Shown here piece by piece: positions 1 through 12,920 of a stretch of DNA of 64,000 nt. This DNA comes from Phaeoceros laevis. Lineage: Eukaryota > Anthocerotophyta > Anthocerotopsida > Notothyladales. Location of the stretch: contig JBNGIQ010007751.1 in the NCBI GenBank assembly GCA_049999765.1, positions 1 through 64,000 of the forward strand, read 5' to 3'. Numbering within the stretch: the first letter of the stretch is position 1; the number at the start of each line of letters is the position of its first letter. The notes beneath the pieces were generated by a model. It ran no database searches. It worked only from the letters and a program-made list of their open reading frames with translations, and was not told the DNA's origin. The position numbers were made by a program, and so were the translations under genes.

Positions 1-799
1 TGATAATTCATGATGACGGCACCAGGCTTTTGCGGCCCGTCCTGGGCCGGCTACACTTTATGGCCTTTCACGATTGTCGGTGCTGCTACGGTATGATACG
101 CACGGCAATGCGCAATGTATGTATACGTTTTTATACGACCAAGAAATACCCCATCTTTATTTTCTGGAATACCGAAACAAATGAGGCATACGTGTTGCTT
201 GTCTCATCGATTATTCTGCTGACATCAGAGACACGAGTCAATGAACCCGGGTGGAACCCGTCCACCACCTGCAGCATGTGACCAGCACAACCGGCGTCGG
301 TGGCATGTCAGGCACGGTTCTCTAACTCGTCGCTAGGGTCGGGCTAGGTGACCGCAGGTGGGGCTAGGTGACCATAGGTCGGGGCTGTTCTGGTTCCATA
401 GCACACGACCGGCCGGGTTCCCTCTGATCATTCATAGGGATTCATCACTTTTCACGGCCATTCCCCGCGCAGTTATAGCCACGCGCCTTCCTTTCATTTA
501 TGCCAGGTGGGTCTGGACAGTATGAGGTCCCACAGCCCCCTCCAGGGCATTTCGTCATCACGCTCGAGGGCCGGTTGTCGCGCTCCGCTGTCCGATTGCG
601 CATCAGCGCTAGCTGTGCAGATTTGTGACAGCTTAGTCTGATCTCTGTTCGTTGTCGGCGTCATTTTCCGCTAGTATATGGAGTCTGTCGGTTCATAGAC
701 AGGGAAGGAGCCGTTGCGCTGGAAGGCGGTGCTTGGAGATAGATAGCTAGAGGAACTTGTCATCGGTGCTCGAGGCGCTTCGAAATTGAAGCAAGCGGC
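1..799. other. Upstream region of first expansin gene
   Basis: No coding gene is supported here. Around 330-390 a short phrase (ggggctaggtgacc) occurs twice in near-tandem. A weak TATA-like stretch (agtatatgg) lies near 673-681, about 120 nt before the expansin start codon, so this is probably promoter and 5' leader. I see no transposon ends or RNA gene. Confidence 0.4.
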
Positions 800-1810
800 A
801 TGGATCGGGTGAGCGCACTGCAATTTCTTCTTGTGCTCGCTTTCGCGAGCTGGCCGTACGCACAATGCAAGATCAAGTTCCCCTGGGTGAAAGGCGTGGC
901 ACATGCTAGCTTCTTTGGAGGGGAAGATGCCGGCGACACCAACTGTGAGACCTGCTTGCCGACTAGCACCATTGCCGATTTTTTTTCTGCGTTGCAAAGC
1001 TTGCTTGCTGCATTCTTGCTGCTCGACGCATGTGCAAATGAGCTGATTCTTGAGGACGGGAAAACGTTGCAGTGTGTGGCTATGGCAATGTGTTCCACAC
1101 AGGATATGGCACCGCCACCGTGTCTGTTAGCTCGGCTTTGTTTGCGGGAGGGGAGACGTGCGGTGCGTGCTACCAGCTGAGATGCGCCGGCAGTGGTTGC
1201 TACCCTGGCTTTCCCAAGGTTGTGGTCACTGCAACCAATTTCTGTCCGGAAGGAAGCTACGGCGGGCTGTGCAATGAGCAAAGTGTCCACTTTGATCTCT
1301 CGGAGCCGGCCTTCACCAGGCTTGCTGCCTACGAGACGCCACTGGTGGCGGTGGACTACCGACGGTAATGCCGCATGGTTTCGGTCTTGCACGGGGTCTT
1401 GTTCTTGTTCTGTCTTGTCTTCCTCTAGGTTTCCGGAACTGGTACGTTGCCGAAGTATTGACAAGGTTTGCTCGATTGCTTGCTTGATTGACCATTGCAG
1501 GGTGAGGTGCAAGGTGGAAGGCGGAATCATGTTTCAAATCAACGGGAAACCGTTTGACAATCTGTTTCTTGTCCACAATGTCGGAGGATTGGGGGACGTG
1601 AAAGCGGTCTACCTCAGAGTCGGCTCCAGCCGGGTGTGGAAGCCTCTCAGAAGGAACTTTGGCCAGAACTGGGAAAACAACGATAATTTGAAGGGGCAGG
1701 TGCTCTCTCTGAAGGTGGTCACCAGCGACGACAGATTCTGCATCAGTCCCAATGTCATTCCTGCTGGTTGGGAGTTCGGCCAGACGTACGAGGGCAGGCA
1801 GCTTCGGTGA
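800..1810 (+). CDS. Alpha-expansin, divergent paralogue (3 exons)
   Basis: Secreted wall-loosening protein of the alpha-expansin family, 248 residues, from exons 800-944, 1073-1364 and 1501-1810. Both introns are GT-AG and all phases close. An N-terminal signal peptide (about 1-22, hydrophobic FLLVLAFASW) is followed by a GH45-like double-psi barrel with CGACYQLRC and HFDLSEPAF (the Asp of HFD kept). A C-terminal CBM63-type domain contains RRNFGQNW and GWEFGQTY. It is odd compared with its neighbours: the usual TFYGG-DASGTMGG-ACGYGN stretch reads SFFGG-EDAGDTN-LCGYGN, and the WCNPP-like block before HFD is shortened. Intron positions match the other two expansins nearby, so it is a diverged member of the same cluster rather than a bacterial or beta type. 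The first splice junction is the least certain part. Confidence 0.85.
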
Positions 1811-3012
1811 CCGTCTTCCTGAATGTAGCAATTATGCTTGTATTCAAAGAGTCCTAAGACCCGCGGAAGATGAAAGAAAGCTCTGGACAGCTAGCGGGCT
1901 GCTCGCAGCTGGTTTTGACTGTCAAGGTAGTTGTCCATTATACTGCCGTACTCGCATCACAGCTCCCGCTTGCTGGCTACTGCAGTGGCGTGTCTCAGAG
2001 CAGCCCTTGGTGAAGCAGGCGTTAGGTAGATCTCACTCACACTCACTGGCTATGTACTTGGTTCGCACCGGACCGGGGGCTTTCAAGTGCTCCCAGCAAT
2101 TTTCTTGTGTACTTTGTGTCTATCATGAGCCCCTCTGCTGCAAAGTCTGAGATGGCTATATATGGCGTTCTGAAAGTGGTTCAAAGCTTTTTTCTCCTGT
2201 ACCCGTATGCAGGATTCAGGAAGGCAACATGTTCCAGAATCACCGTTAGTGGCTAAAAGTTGAGGAAGGACGGAACCTCAGAAACAAATTGGAAACCTCG
2301 TTAGCAGAATCTGATGCACGGTAAGCACGGAATTACAGTGTTCCGAAACTGGGCCAGGGAGGCTATCTGAAAGATATGTTCACGACTTTCATTTGAATAG
2401 GTGGTGACGCAAAGCATCAAAGACAATTCATTCGCTGGAACTCTTCAGATTCCAGCCGGGACTCTTCTTCATCTCGAGTCCCTACTGCTAAGAATATAAA
2501 TACAAGGAAGGTAACCCCTACAGCCATGACCTTCACATCCGTGTTGCAGAGGGTGGCAATAACTGCATGCACTTTCACCTCTTCTGCCTTGCTTACAACA
2601 CACAGCGGAAAGTTCTATGGCTTCGGGTTTCACAACCCCATCGTAGCTCACTTGATGGAGGCTAGCAACTTCCTGCAGTCCCATCAGAATGAGCGAGAGA
2701 CAACCAGAAACCCCTCGCCTACTTGAACAAGTCTTTAAACTAGTCTATACCCTGTTTGAACACCGACTATGATACAGTGCTGCTGCATTCATGATACACG
2801 TCAAGGATGCCTTCGAAACTGTCAAGATCCAAAGAAATCCGTACCCGGGTTGATTTCCCAGCCTGCCAGGAATTGGTGAGGGTTGGGTGTGCAACCGCCG
2901 GGTGTAGGGGAGGAAGGAATGAGAGCAAGGCTATCTGTAACTACTGTGAGTATACAGAAACATATGAAGCTAGGAAAGGAGTTCACACAATGGAAGAAAT
3001 GGTTGCAAGGGC
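1811..3012. other. Intergenic, tail-to-tail expansins
   Basis: Space between the stop codons of the first (+) and second (-) expansins, so it must hold both 3' UTRs. A TATA-like element (aatataaata) lies near 2493-2502, a few tens of nt before a short open frame at 2526-2726. That frame encodes nothing recognisable. I see no supported gene. Confidence 0.35.
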
Positions 3013-4032
3013 TCAAAATTGGGTTCCAGAGAAGGTCTGCCCAAATTTCCAGCCTGCAGGGATGGCGTTGTTTGATGTGAGGACTCGGCCGTCGCTGGTG
3101 GTGATTTGGAATGAAAGGCATTGGCCGTCGAGGTTGGCGTTGCTCTGCCAGTTTTGGCCCCAATTTCTGGACATTGCTTGCCACCCTGTGTTGGTGCCTT
3201 TGACAGACACAGCATGGACATCTCCTGCTCCTCCCACATTGGTGACGAGGATCAAGTTGAAGTAGGTGTGGCCACTGACTGTGAACTTGACGCCTCCCTT
3301 CTTCACACAGGGAACTCTGCAGGCAGAAGAACAAGTAGCTCACAATCAGGAGGAGGTTTCGTTTCATCGCTAAGTTCCGAGTTTGATCACACGACAAGTT
3401 GGGCAAGCGTGGAGAGTTCTGGTGGGTACCTTCTGTAGTTTACAGGGACGATGCCTGTCTTGTAGTCGGCAAGCTGCAGGAAAGCAGGCACAGCCAGGTC
3501 GAAATGCTGGCGAGGCGAGTTGCACCAGCCGCCGTTGTCACTGGGCAGAGAGGGGTTCTGAGGGCAGAAATTTGTGGCTGTGACTGTGATGGAGCCGCCT
3601 TTGCAGCCAGGAGACCCGACGCATTGGATCTGGAAGCAGGCCCCGCAGGCGAGGCCGCTGTTGTAAAGGGCTGTGCTCAGAGCTGCTGTGTTGGTTCCGT
3701 AGCCTTGGCTGTACAGGTTGCCATAACCACAAGAGCCTCCTGCAGGCATCAATTTGAACACGAAGGATGAGAAGCTGTTGGCCATCTCCAAGAGTTGTCA
3801 CACAGCTCTAAGCAGGCCTACACAGTGCACATTGTGATCCCTGCTTGCAAATTCAACTAGCTGGGCAGCAGGTGTGTGCATATATACCCATTGTGCCAGA
3901 GGCATCGTTGCCTCCATAGAAGGTGGCATGTGCGCTGCTCCATCCACCTCCATAGTCTGCTAGAGCCACTTGGGCAGATGACACAAGGGACAGCACTGCC
4001 AGAAATAGCACTCTGCTCAAAGCTGCTGCCAT
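3013..4032 (-). CDS. Alpha-expansin (3 exons)
   Basis: Canonical alpha-expansin of 252 residues on the minus strand: exons 3888-4032, 3430-3739 and 3013-3316, with phases 1 and 2 as in the other two copies. The start at 4032 ([10 protein letters not shown]) is preferred over an upstream in-frame Met at 4092 because it begins directly at a good signal peptide ending near VALA. Visible family marks are [55 protein letters not shown] and, in the C-terminal carbohydrate-binding domain, [15 protein letters not shown] and [10 protein letters not shown]. It should act in the primary cell wall by loosening cellulose-xyloglucan contacts. Intron A interrupts the Gly after GTMG, and intron B lies in the Tyr-Arg-Arg segment before the second domain. 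Confidence 0.93.
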
Positions 4033-4430
4033 TGTATCGCACAAGAGGACTTCAGGAAAGGGAGGAAGACTGCTGCTGCTGGGCTCAATCAATTTCCTTC
4101 AGGAGGACTGTTCTGACGGTTGTGGTAGAACCGTGTCAGAGGTGGTATGAATGAGCAAGAAGAGAAGCTCCGCGTAGTAGCAATCTATGTTCACAACAAG
4201 GATGCACTCAAATGAGAAGAGGGAGACGCGGATCTGCATACAGGGAGCCCTCGTGATCTCCAGACAGGTCTGTGCAGGAAGGCAAAAGAGCGCGATCGGT
4301 CCTGAAGAGGAAACAAGACAGTGCACCTACAGAAGACCTGTGTGGGATCCGGAGCGAAAGCAAGAGGCCTGGGAGGTCAGAAGCAAGTTTGAATGAGTGC
4401 TGTGTGTGCTGCTGCTTGGGGTTGCAGGCA

Positions 4431-4437
4431 ATTTATA
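4431..4437 (-). promoter_or_regulatory. Probable TATA box of the minus-strand expansin
   Basis: On the minus strand this reads TATAAAT, 399 nt upstream of the start codon at 4032. The third expansin has the same heptamer at nearly the same distance, which supports a shared promoter layout with a long 5' leader. Confidence 0.45.
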
Positions 4438-7400
4438 CAACAGGTCTCAGACTGTTCCCCTCCCATTCTGACATCAAACTTTTTACCTGTAGGGTGAAGG
4501 CTGAGGATTCTTACCACAGTCACTGCATCCACCATGACCAGCTGATGTCACCAAGCACGAAGTCCCCAAGCTTCTGTCTCTCTAGTATGGACACAAGTTA
4601 CATAGACAGTGCAATCGGCTTCAAGAGACGGCAGCAGTTGTCCAGAATAGACGATTGATCGAAGTAAACAAGTGCTGTCCTTGGGTCTTGTGAAATGGTC
4701 CTGTAGGGGGGCAGCCACAGCACATGACATTGTACAAAGCAGTGATTGCTCATCCTCTTCCCTGGCCTTGGAGGACATTACAGTAAATCCAGAAACCGGT
4801 TGCCAATCACATATGGATGTGGCAAATCTCGTATAACTTACATGTACAACTGCGCTGCCTGTCATTCAATGTGTCTGAAGGGGCCCACAATGTGGACGAG
4901 CGGAGCGATAAGCTGCTTGTCTGCTCATCGATAATGATTTTGTAAGCTGCCTGCACGACATCCCACGCCACGGATGTCAGAGCACAAGGCAAGCGAGCGG
5001 CTGTTGCTGCTACTTCCAGTATTGTATTGTGTGTCCGCATATGGGCCGTGGCAGCTAGCTGACACCCTCGAGCTCAACTCGCTAGCTGCCCCTCTCCTCT
5101 TTGTCGTTCTCCCTGCTTGCCATGGGGCTTCGCATCCTAATCGATCAGGCCAAACGCGACGCTTGTGGGACGGTGGTTACACCTAATGCCTCCAGGGTTG
5201 CTTGCGTAGGTCTACCCAGCCTTCCGCAAATCCACACTTTTGACGATTCTCTACAGGCCGTGGTATCTTCTTCAGCCACACAGAAGCCCGTCCGTGCACT
5301 AGTCCGATCTACTGATCATCGTCACTTTCCCTGGGAACTACTAAAGCTGCACTGCTGCCTGCAATTCCAGTCTCGCAAGCAAGCTTTGAAATTTGAACAC
5401 CAAATGTTGCAGGCAGTGGATTTTGTCGTGCTTTGAACACCAGTTTTTTGTTGTTTCCTTCACCGTTATTTTCACACCAATTCGCTTGTGAAGTCGGCAT
5501 AGCACCCAATATAAATCTTTTGCACCAGTAGCGCTGGCTTGCTTGCAAGCATGACCATGCCATGGCAACTGGCCATGGTTGACGACTTATGGAAGAGATT
5601 GCACAGTGTCGGACAGCAGGGAGACAACTGCTACAGTTCCAACTATATAAAACCAACTCCAGTGTATCGCAGCAGCCATTGGGCACCACAATTTTTGCCT
5701 CCTAGGCCTGCTGCTGCTGGCTCATGTATGGATGCATACATGTCGGGTGATGAGATAAGCCATGCCTCTGTCGTGCTTCTGTGGCCACAAGAAGCTAGTG
5801 CAGGTGCCATGGCCATGCCAGTAGAGAAGAGAGGCCCGCAGTGATGCAGGGTACGTCGACAGCAGGCTCACCAGTTGCGAGTGAGCTCCGGGTACGTACG
5901 CGTACAGTGCTGGCTAGTAGGTCGGGACATGGACGTTGGCAGTTGGAGCTGCCACCTCGTCTTTCGCGTCCTGCGAGCTGCAGGTGGGAGAAAAAGGACA
6001 AAGGCAAACGTACAAGTTTGTGCAAGAGACAGACAGCCCAATTGCTTGCGCACTACTGTGAAAAGAGATGCCCATACTGTAGGCCGGTCAGGTCAGGACT
6101 TGCTGGTTCCAACACTTGAGAGATTAACTGGCCAAGGTTGCTGGTAACTCTGAAGGGGAGCTAGGAGATTAGGCGGAGGTACGTTGTTGCAATTGCGTCT
6201 TAGTGGAAGATGGTGCTCGATATTTGATTAGAGTGCGGGCCTGCTTGGAATCATACCTGAGGTCTCGAATTGTGGGGAACCTTTTGATGGCAACTGCTTG
6301 CAAGTAGCTCTCACGAATGAGAGCGATCGAGGGAGGAAGCGAGGGAGAAGGCCCCATTTGTGCGAACTGGGTGGTACACACCCGTGCCCAGGTTGGTTTA
6401 CAAGCACTTGCCGGTTTAAAGCGTACAATCCTTGACAGAGCAATCTTAATGTCACCCATGGCCAGTGCGCCTCACAGCTCAGTCAGTCCTGATCTGAGCT
6501 AGCTTGCAATACGGTCGAGCTTCCTAGCTAGGCAGGCCTTCACATGGGCAGCCACACATTTCGCTATCACATCATGCAGCAATGCCATGAGATGATCCAT
6601 ATAAATGGGTGCTTGCAGTTCGCGCGCCATCAACAGCGACATCCCCCTGACGAGTCCCCGTCAATGCATACACATACATGTCAGTCCATCCGTCCATGGA
6701 TGGCAGGGGCTGCTGCCCAGAACGTTCTGCGATGCCGGCCAGCTCGAAGGCCTTTAAGGATCGGCCTCTGCCCATCAGTCTAGCAATCAATGTCCGTGTG
6801 CCATCATGATCAAGCCCAGCACAATTTGACAAGTGCAAGGTCCCACAATGCTCACCTCGCTACAGGAAGAATACGATGCATCCCCTGGTGGAGGCCAAAT
6901 TTGATCCATGGCTAGCTAGCAATGCTGTCTCTCTTCCTCGGGAGGTGTTACGCAAGTGGACAGGCCATCCATGGATGGCCACTTTGCGCTGGCTGGTGCT
7001 GCTAGCAAGAGGTCCACATGGAATGCACATTCTGGACTCAAGATTGAGAGACTACACGCTTGCAAGCTTGCCCATGATTGAGAGTGCGGTGTGATGCACA
7101 TAGCAGCTGCAGGCAGGCAGGATTCCGGCCCCACCTGGCAGTGCCACGGCGTGCTAATCAGCAGGGTAGCCATAGCTACAGCCTAAAGCTCGCGGTTCAG
7201 ATCTCATTCCTTACTCGTTGAACTTCCCTCGAGACCCGAGCTTCATGCATATGATCAGGCCGGCCAGGAAAGTGTTGAAAGATTCCAGCAGGCATATGCA
7301 TATGCATGCGTATGCACACATGTAGCCTGTGATTGCCAATGAAGACGATCCTGTACCTTCATGATCAGTGAGAGTCTTTGCTGAGCGTTGGAGACTAGCA

Positions 7401-10400
7401 ACGACTTCTCTTGTGTTCAAAGGAGGTACTACTGAGCAGGTGTACATATAGCTAGTGGCTAGTACTAGTGTTCAAACTCCCTGACTGTTGAGGAATCCGG
7501 CCTCCCCCTCATTTGCAAGCATGTTCCCTATCCTAAATTTATCAATCCACAAGCAGATGTAGAGCGTAAGATGACATCAGAGCCATTTCCAGAACAGCAG
7601 CAGCTGGTACTTGAATTCCCATGTATCTGCTAATGCGACCAGTCCTCTGGGTCTACATGTACTGTGCGAGAAGTCTCCAAAAACAAGGGATGGCATTGGG
7701 GATCTCGTGAAATCTTACAGCTTTGGCAGGTCTTGTTGTACTCACATGTGTGTCTGTCTGCCAACAGGTGCATCTGTCTGCATATGCATTTCGGAACAGA
7801 GGTTTTAAAAAATGCCGATCAGGATCCGGCATACAGTAGCTAGGATGATGAAGAAAGCGCTAGCAGCAGCGGTTTTGGAGGTTGCGAATCATTCCGCCGG
7901 CCGCCCCCCCTCCAAATTTGGTCCATCATCTGCAGGCCAGCTAGCTGCAGATTGATCAAAGGGTTTTCTTTCTAAAGGCTGGTGGTGCTCGTGCGGTTAC
8001 AAGCATGTGGGCTCGCTTCCCCATGGCCATGGATGGAGCCTGCAGCAGGCCATGTGCACGGCTTCTGCAGCCTGCAGCAGGCCGGTGGCTCCTCTCCCGA
8101 TGCAAGCCTTAGGATGATCAAATCATCAAACCCAACCCAGGGTGGGAGATGACCACAGCAGCTGACCTGTGGTGAGCAGTGCTGATGATGTGGACCGGGA
8201 GTGGTGGCCACCGTGGCAGCCTAGGTGTGATGGTGGTTGGTGGGCGCACGAGTCTTGGCTCGTCTTGCAATGCCGCTCTGACGGATTCTGCCTCCTCCGG
8301 ATCCAGCCAGCCTGGCCATGGTCTGCAGGCAGCTAGCCTGGAGCCAGGGCACTTGCAGCGGGTTGCTCCTTTGTCGTGAGAATTCATGTGGGTAGCTCAA
8401 CTGTGATGGCAACCCCATAGATGGATTCACGACCATTCGAAAGAGACAGCTGCAGCCGTGATTCATCCGAATGAAGCTAGCTTTAGGTTGTCCGGGGCGG
8501 GCTAAATTGCAGAGCCCGGAGTGGATTGTGAGATAGATAGAGTGAGAGCGAAGCAGCCAATCAATTCGGGTGTTCTGAACAATGCGAAACCTGTCGCTGA
8601 AAGATCTCTCCAGAAAAGGGTCTCCGATCGACGCAGTAGCTCTCCTGAAACAGCAAGCCTGGCCTAGCCTGATCTGGGATTTGCGACGTTTCTGGTCCCT
8701 GCTGCGGGCTGCTACCAATAGGTGACAGAAACAGCTGCAGGACCAGAATGTGACATTATATTGCTTTGAGCGATGTCAGGTCTCCTTTCCTCGGCAGCTA
8801 GCTAAATGGTCCATCCCTGGTCTCGAGAGTTCCCCAATGCCTATCCTTTTGCACAACAGCGGCATGTGGCTCCATTCTGCCTTTCTGCCGACAACCAGTT
8901 CATATCCCAACCCAATCTTAAGCTTGTAACCTGTGGGCTGGTCAATGATGGCATGGCTGTCCACATTCACTGGCATTGTTGTATCTTAGGCTGGATGTTT
9001 CGGGAATCTGGACAAAGTTTATGCCAACTGATAATACTCTGGGCATGTAAAACCGAGCTTTGGAAAGCCGATTCCCCTCGACTTGATCCTGGAGAACGAC
9101 GAATAGATCTGTAACCTTGACTGCAGGTTGAAAGCGCATGATTGGAAGCCGGAGCTAGGAGGCTCCATCATGGCTGGCACGTGTAGCACCATTTCCATTG
9201 CCTAGTAAACTTCGAAGTCTGCACGGTCACGGGTCTTGACATCGTTTCCAGTTAAAGGAACTTGTCCAAAACAATGTCAAGGTGCCTTTTGCTGACATCC
9301 ATCTCTCCATTGCTACATTCATCTGGGCACGAGTCTTAGGATGCATGCATGCACAGAAAGCAGCCAAGGTTCAAGTTGTGAATAGTGAGCAAGTGGTCAA
9401 GATGTTTGGACAGTGGACTGTCTATCTGGCACCTAAGTTGTACTTGCGAGCACATCTTTAGATATATACTGTATGAGCCACATGCAGCACAACACAATCC
9501 TCCTGTTGAAGATCCTTCTGTCATAAAACTGTTTTGGAAATGCCAAGGCTAAGTCTTCCCTGAAGAGGAAGCACCTACACACAGGAATTTCTTGAAACAT
9601 GTGTCCCTTTAAGCTTTCGAAAACATGTTGTGCCAATGGAAGTTGGCACATACTGTATGCAAGCTAGATTGCGCATGCTAGCAGCTGGGGTTGCACAAAT
9701 GCCGAAACTGGACATGAATGCACTAGTTAGTGTATCTCTAGAGATGTCACCGCTAGTGAAATGCATATGGGGAATGAATGTCTGGTTTTTGGGACCTGCG
9801 CATCGATATGATATATATATAGCAGCAGGCGTTGACAGCAGGTTACACTCCCAATGCGAAACGGAAGGAAGAGGTAGAAGAAACCCATGTGAGCTCGACT
9901 GCCAAACCTTGGCAGTAGCTAGACTACTGTGCAGTGTGCGCATGCGCTTCTTATAGTACTTACATGTCTTATAGTTTCTGGGCACTGGTACTATTTATCC
10001 AGCGCACATCTCGAAGCTTGCAGGCCCGCTTTTTTGTCCGCCTGCTCATCTGTGGATTCCTCCTTTGAGCAGCAGCTCGCGTCGCAAAGCCCTGGGTGCC
10101 CAACAGTTGGTCAAACTCTGTACAGTTTCATAAGAAAATAGCCCAGCAGCAGTGACGTTGAAGAGTCCAGTGACAAGAATCTTGTGTGGATTAGTTAGCT
10201 CAAGTAGCAGTTGTCTTCAGCACTTGAGCATGCATTCAGAATCTTCTGATTGCTTAATTTACAAGTGCCCTCGTAATCATGGTGAGAGTAATTGCAATGG
10301 AGCCTTAAGCATGCTCCAAGTGCCTCTCTGTCTTCATTTATGTAGGCAGCATGCCTGGGCTGCTGTTTATCTGTACATACCTGCCGCGGCCCCTGCCGGT

Positions 10401-10808
10401 TGCTGGTGAGCAGGATGTGCAAAAGGCCTCTCTTGAAAGTGGTTGGGAGGTGCTGTATTTGTGTCCCAGTGGTGACATGCCTGCTGCAGCTCGGGCTCGA
10501 CAAAGTTGCAATGTTGGAGGTTGGCTTGGCACGTTCTGTGATGGAGACACCTGGCTTAACACATGTTCCTTTCAATAGCATCACTGTGATCAGGGTTAAC
10601 CTGGTGGTGCACATTCCATGGTGCAGCCCGGACAACTATAGATCTTAATCAGCTGGAAGTACAGGCTAGCTTGCTTGAGGTGCACACAAGAGCCATGGCT
10701 TTGCTGATTGTAAGGCTAGTGACACGTGGTTCGGTGAGAATTCAGCAATGGTTGCAGGAGGAGACAGGTGAGTGAACTTTTAGGAAAAGAGAGATGGCAT
10801 GTGAGGCC
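4438..10808. other. Large gene-poor intergenic region
   Basis: About 6.4 kb between the divergently oriented second and third expansins. Open frames here are short, overlap in several phases and match nothing I recognise. The sequence has many gctagc and atgcat palindromes (for example a catatgcatatgcatgcg run near 7292-7310) but no paired transposon termini or coding remnant I can support. It should include both expansin promoters. Confidence 0.4.
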
Positions 10809-10815
10809 TATAAAT
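10809..10815 (+). promoter_or_regulatory. Probable TATA box of the third expansin
   Basis: TATAAAT, 388 nt before the start codon at 11197. It mirrors the position of the same motif in front of the minus-strand expansin, implying a 5' leader of roughly 350 nt, possibly spliced. Confidence 0.45.
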
Positions 10816-11196
10816 GTTCTACCAGCTGCTTGCAATCCTCATTCGTCTCAGGAGTGTTTGTCTGCCATTTGCTTTTGAGAGGTCTCCCATCTTTGAAGTG
10901 CTTCAGTCCTTGCCCAAGTCTGTACCGTGCGTGCACGCAACCTTCCTGCATTTGCTGCAGTCCTCATCCTGAAGCTGCTCAAGGAGTTGTATGCCTGTGA
11001 AGTTTTATTTTGGTGGATTGCCTTGGAAGTGTTTTGCATTTCAAGACATCCTTCCCAGTGAATTGGTCTCCCCCACCTGGTCCTTCGCGTAGATCTCCAG
11101 CTCAAGTACATCACCTGTCAGCAGACCACTTTAAAAAGCAGAACAGCCAAAGCAGCACTAGGTACTACAGCAGAGTGAAACAGCAGAGTGAAACAA

Positions 11197-12221
11197 ATGG
11201 CTGGACAGGCTACATTTTCAGCTGCAGCAACTTTGGTAGTAGCTGCATTCTTGATTTCATGGACTCAGGTTGCCAAAGGGACCTACGCTGGTTCAAACTG
11301 GGAGGATGGACATGCGACGTTCTATGGAGGCAGTGATGCTTCAGGCACCATGGGTGAGAGCAATGCTGTCTGTCTGTAGACCAAGTGCTCGGCTGGAGAA
11401 GTGTGCTCTTGTTTTGCAATGTAGATGACACCTTGTGGGGGACTTGAGCAGGAGGGGCATGCGGATACAGCAACCTGTACAACCAAGGCTACGGGACCAA
11501 CACAGCTGCTCTAAGCACCGCCCTCTTCAACAATGGACTTTCCTGCGGAGCCTGCTTCGAGATCAAGTGCAACGAGCAAGAATGGTGCCTTCCAGGTGCA
11601 TCTTCCATCACAGTGACTGCAACAAACCTGTGCCCTCCCAACGATGCGCTGCCCAACAACGACGGCGGGTGGTGCAACCTTCCACTCAAGCACTTCGACC
11701 TGTCGCAGCCAGCTTTTCAGCGAATGGCTCAGTACAAAGCTGGCATCGTTCCTGTCTACTATCGCAGGTACCCAACGTTCTCTCGGAGTCTCAAGAAACG
11801 TTTTAGATCTGTGCTTGTCACCAAAAAAACGTCTCAGATCTGTGCTCCTTCAGATTCAAACGGGTAAGTTTTGTTAACACCAATTCCCGACGCAACATGA
11901 TTGTGCTGCAGAGTATCCTGCGTGAAGACGGGTGGAGTTCACTTCACTATCAATGGGCACTCCTACTTCAACTTGGTGCTTGTTAGTAACGTGGGAGGGG
12001 CTGGAGATATCCACGCTGTGTCTATCAAGGGCTCAAAGACAGGATGGGAGGCTATGTCTAGAAACTGGGGCCAAAACTGGCAAAGTAACTCCAACCTTGA
12101 TGGTCAGAGCCTGTCATTTCAAGTCACCACCAGCGATGGCCAAACTCTTACATTCAACGACGTAGCCGCAGCAAACTGGAACTTTGGGCAAACTTTTGAA
12201 GCAGACGGAAACTTTCAGTGA
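11197..12221 (+). CDS. Alpha-expansin (3 exons)
   Basis: Alpha-expansin of 260 residues from exons 11197-11353, 11452-11767 and 11912-12221, with both introns GT-AG and phases 1 and 2 as in its neighbours. I start it at the ATG 11197 ([13 protein letters not shown]). It has a signal peptide to about residue 28, then [60 protein letters not shown] and the second-domain marks [15 protein letters not shown] and NWNFGQTFE. It is a secreted cell-wall protein. It is closer in sequence to the minus-strand copy than to the divergent copy at 800. The C terminus carries a short extra EADGNFQ tail in place of the usual SGGQF-like end. Confidence 0.93.
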
Positions 12222-12920
12222 TTCTGGCTCGAGGACCCCTGCCATCGTGCAAAAGGCATGCGCTAGGAGGGATCTGTAAACTAGTCCAAAGGGCTTGAAT
12301 GCTCGACTGTTGATCCAGGAGCCCTGAAAGAAGGTCTGAACGAAGAGAAGAAATTTCTCAACCACCCCTTGAGAAATCACTCAAACCAGGTGAGTTGCTC
12401 AAGCAACAAGCACCAGGAACATGGTCATGAATGAAGGAAGCATCTCTGTGTACATACCTTTAGAAGCTCCAGAAGTGCTGTAGCATGGTTGCTGAGGTGG
12501 AACAAAATGAAGCCACCCGCTTCCTATTGTTGATTGTGTTGTAAAGTGCCAACTTTTGTAAAGACGCGAATCCATAAACAGAACCCTGGTATCCTCTCTG
12601 GAATCCGGATGTTTCACGGTCTCATAAACACTATAAAGCACAACTGACACTGCACTGATCTCCGCAGCATGCTAGCTAGCGCTCAATAAGCTAGTTGGAC
12701 AATGCTAAAAAAAATGATGCTTCATAGGTTCAGTACGAGCCCACTCAGTTTTGTATGTAGGGAATGTGCCATAGCCCACACCGCAGTGCTCCATTGCCAA
12801 GGCGGATACAGCTACATCCTTCTTTAGCCTTCGGGTGTGTTGGTTATTGCTACAACTCTAGCCACTGAAGATACCTTGTGAGTCGCATGCCCTCCCCCTG
12901 GCCAGATTGACGGAGGAAGC
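12222..12920. other. Intergenic after the third expansin
   Basis: Contains the 3' UTR of the third expansin. No coding or RNA feature is supported, and the small open frames on both strands lack recognisable content. Confidence 0.35.

Noticed and set aside
760-1530. 256-codon minus-strand frame opposite the first expansin
   Set aside because: It is the antisense shadow of a well-supported three-exon expansin and shows no domain of its own.
2316-2470. Possible expansin C-terminal relic (phrases like ITVSG and VFRNWARE)
   Set aside because: Matches are very short, in different frames and interrupted by stops. Similarity could be chance.
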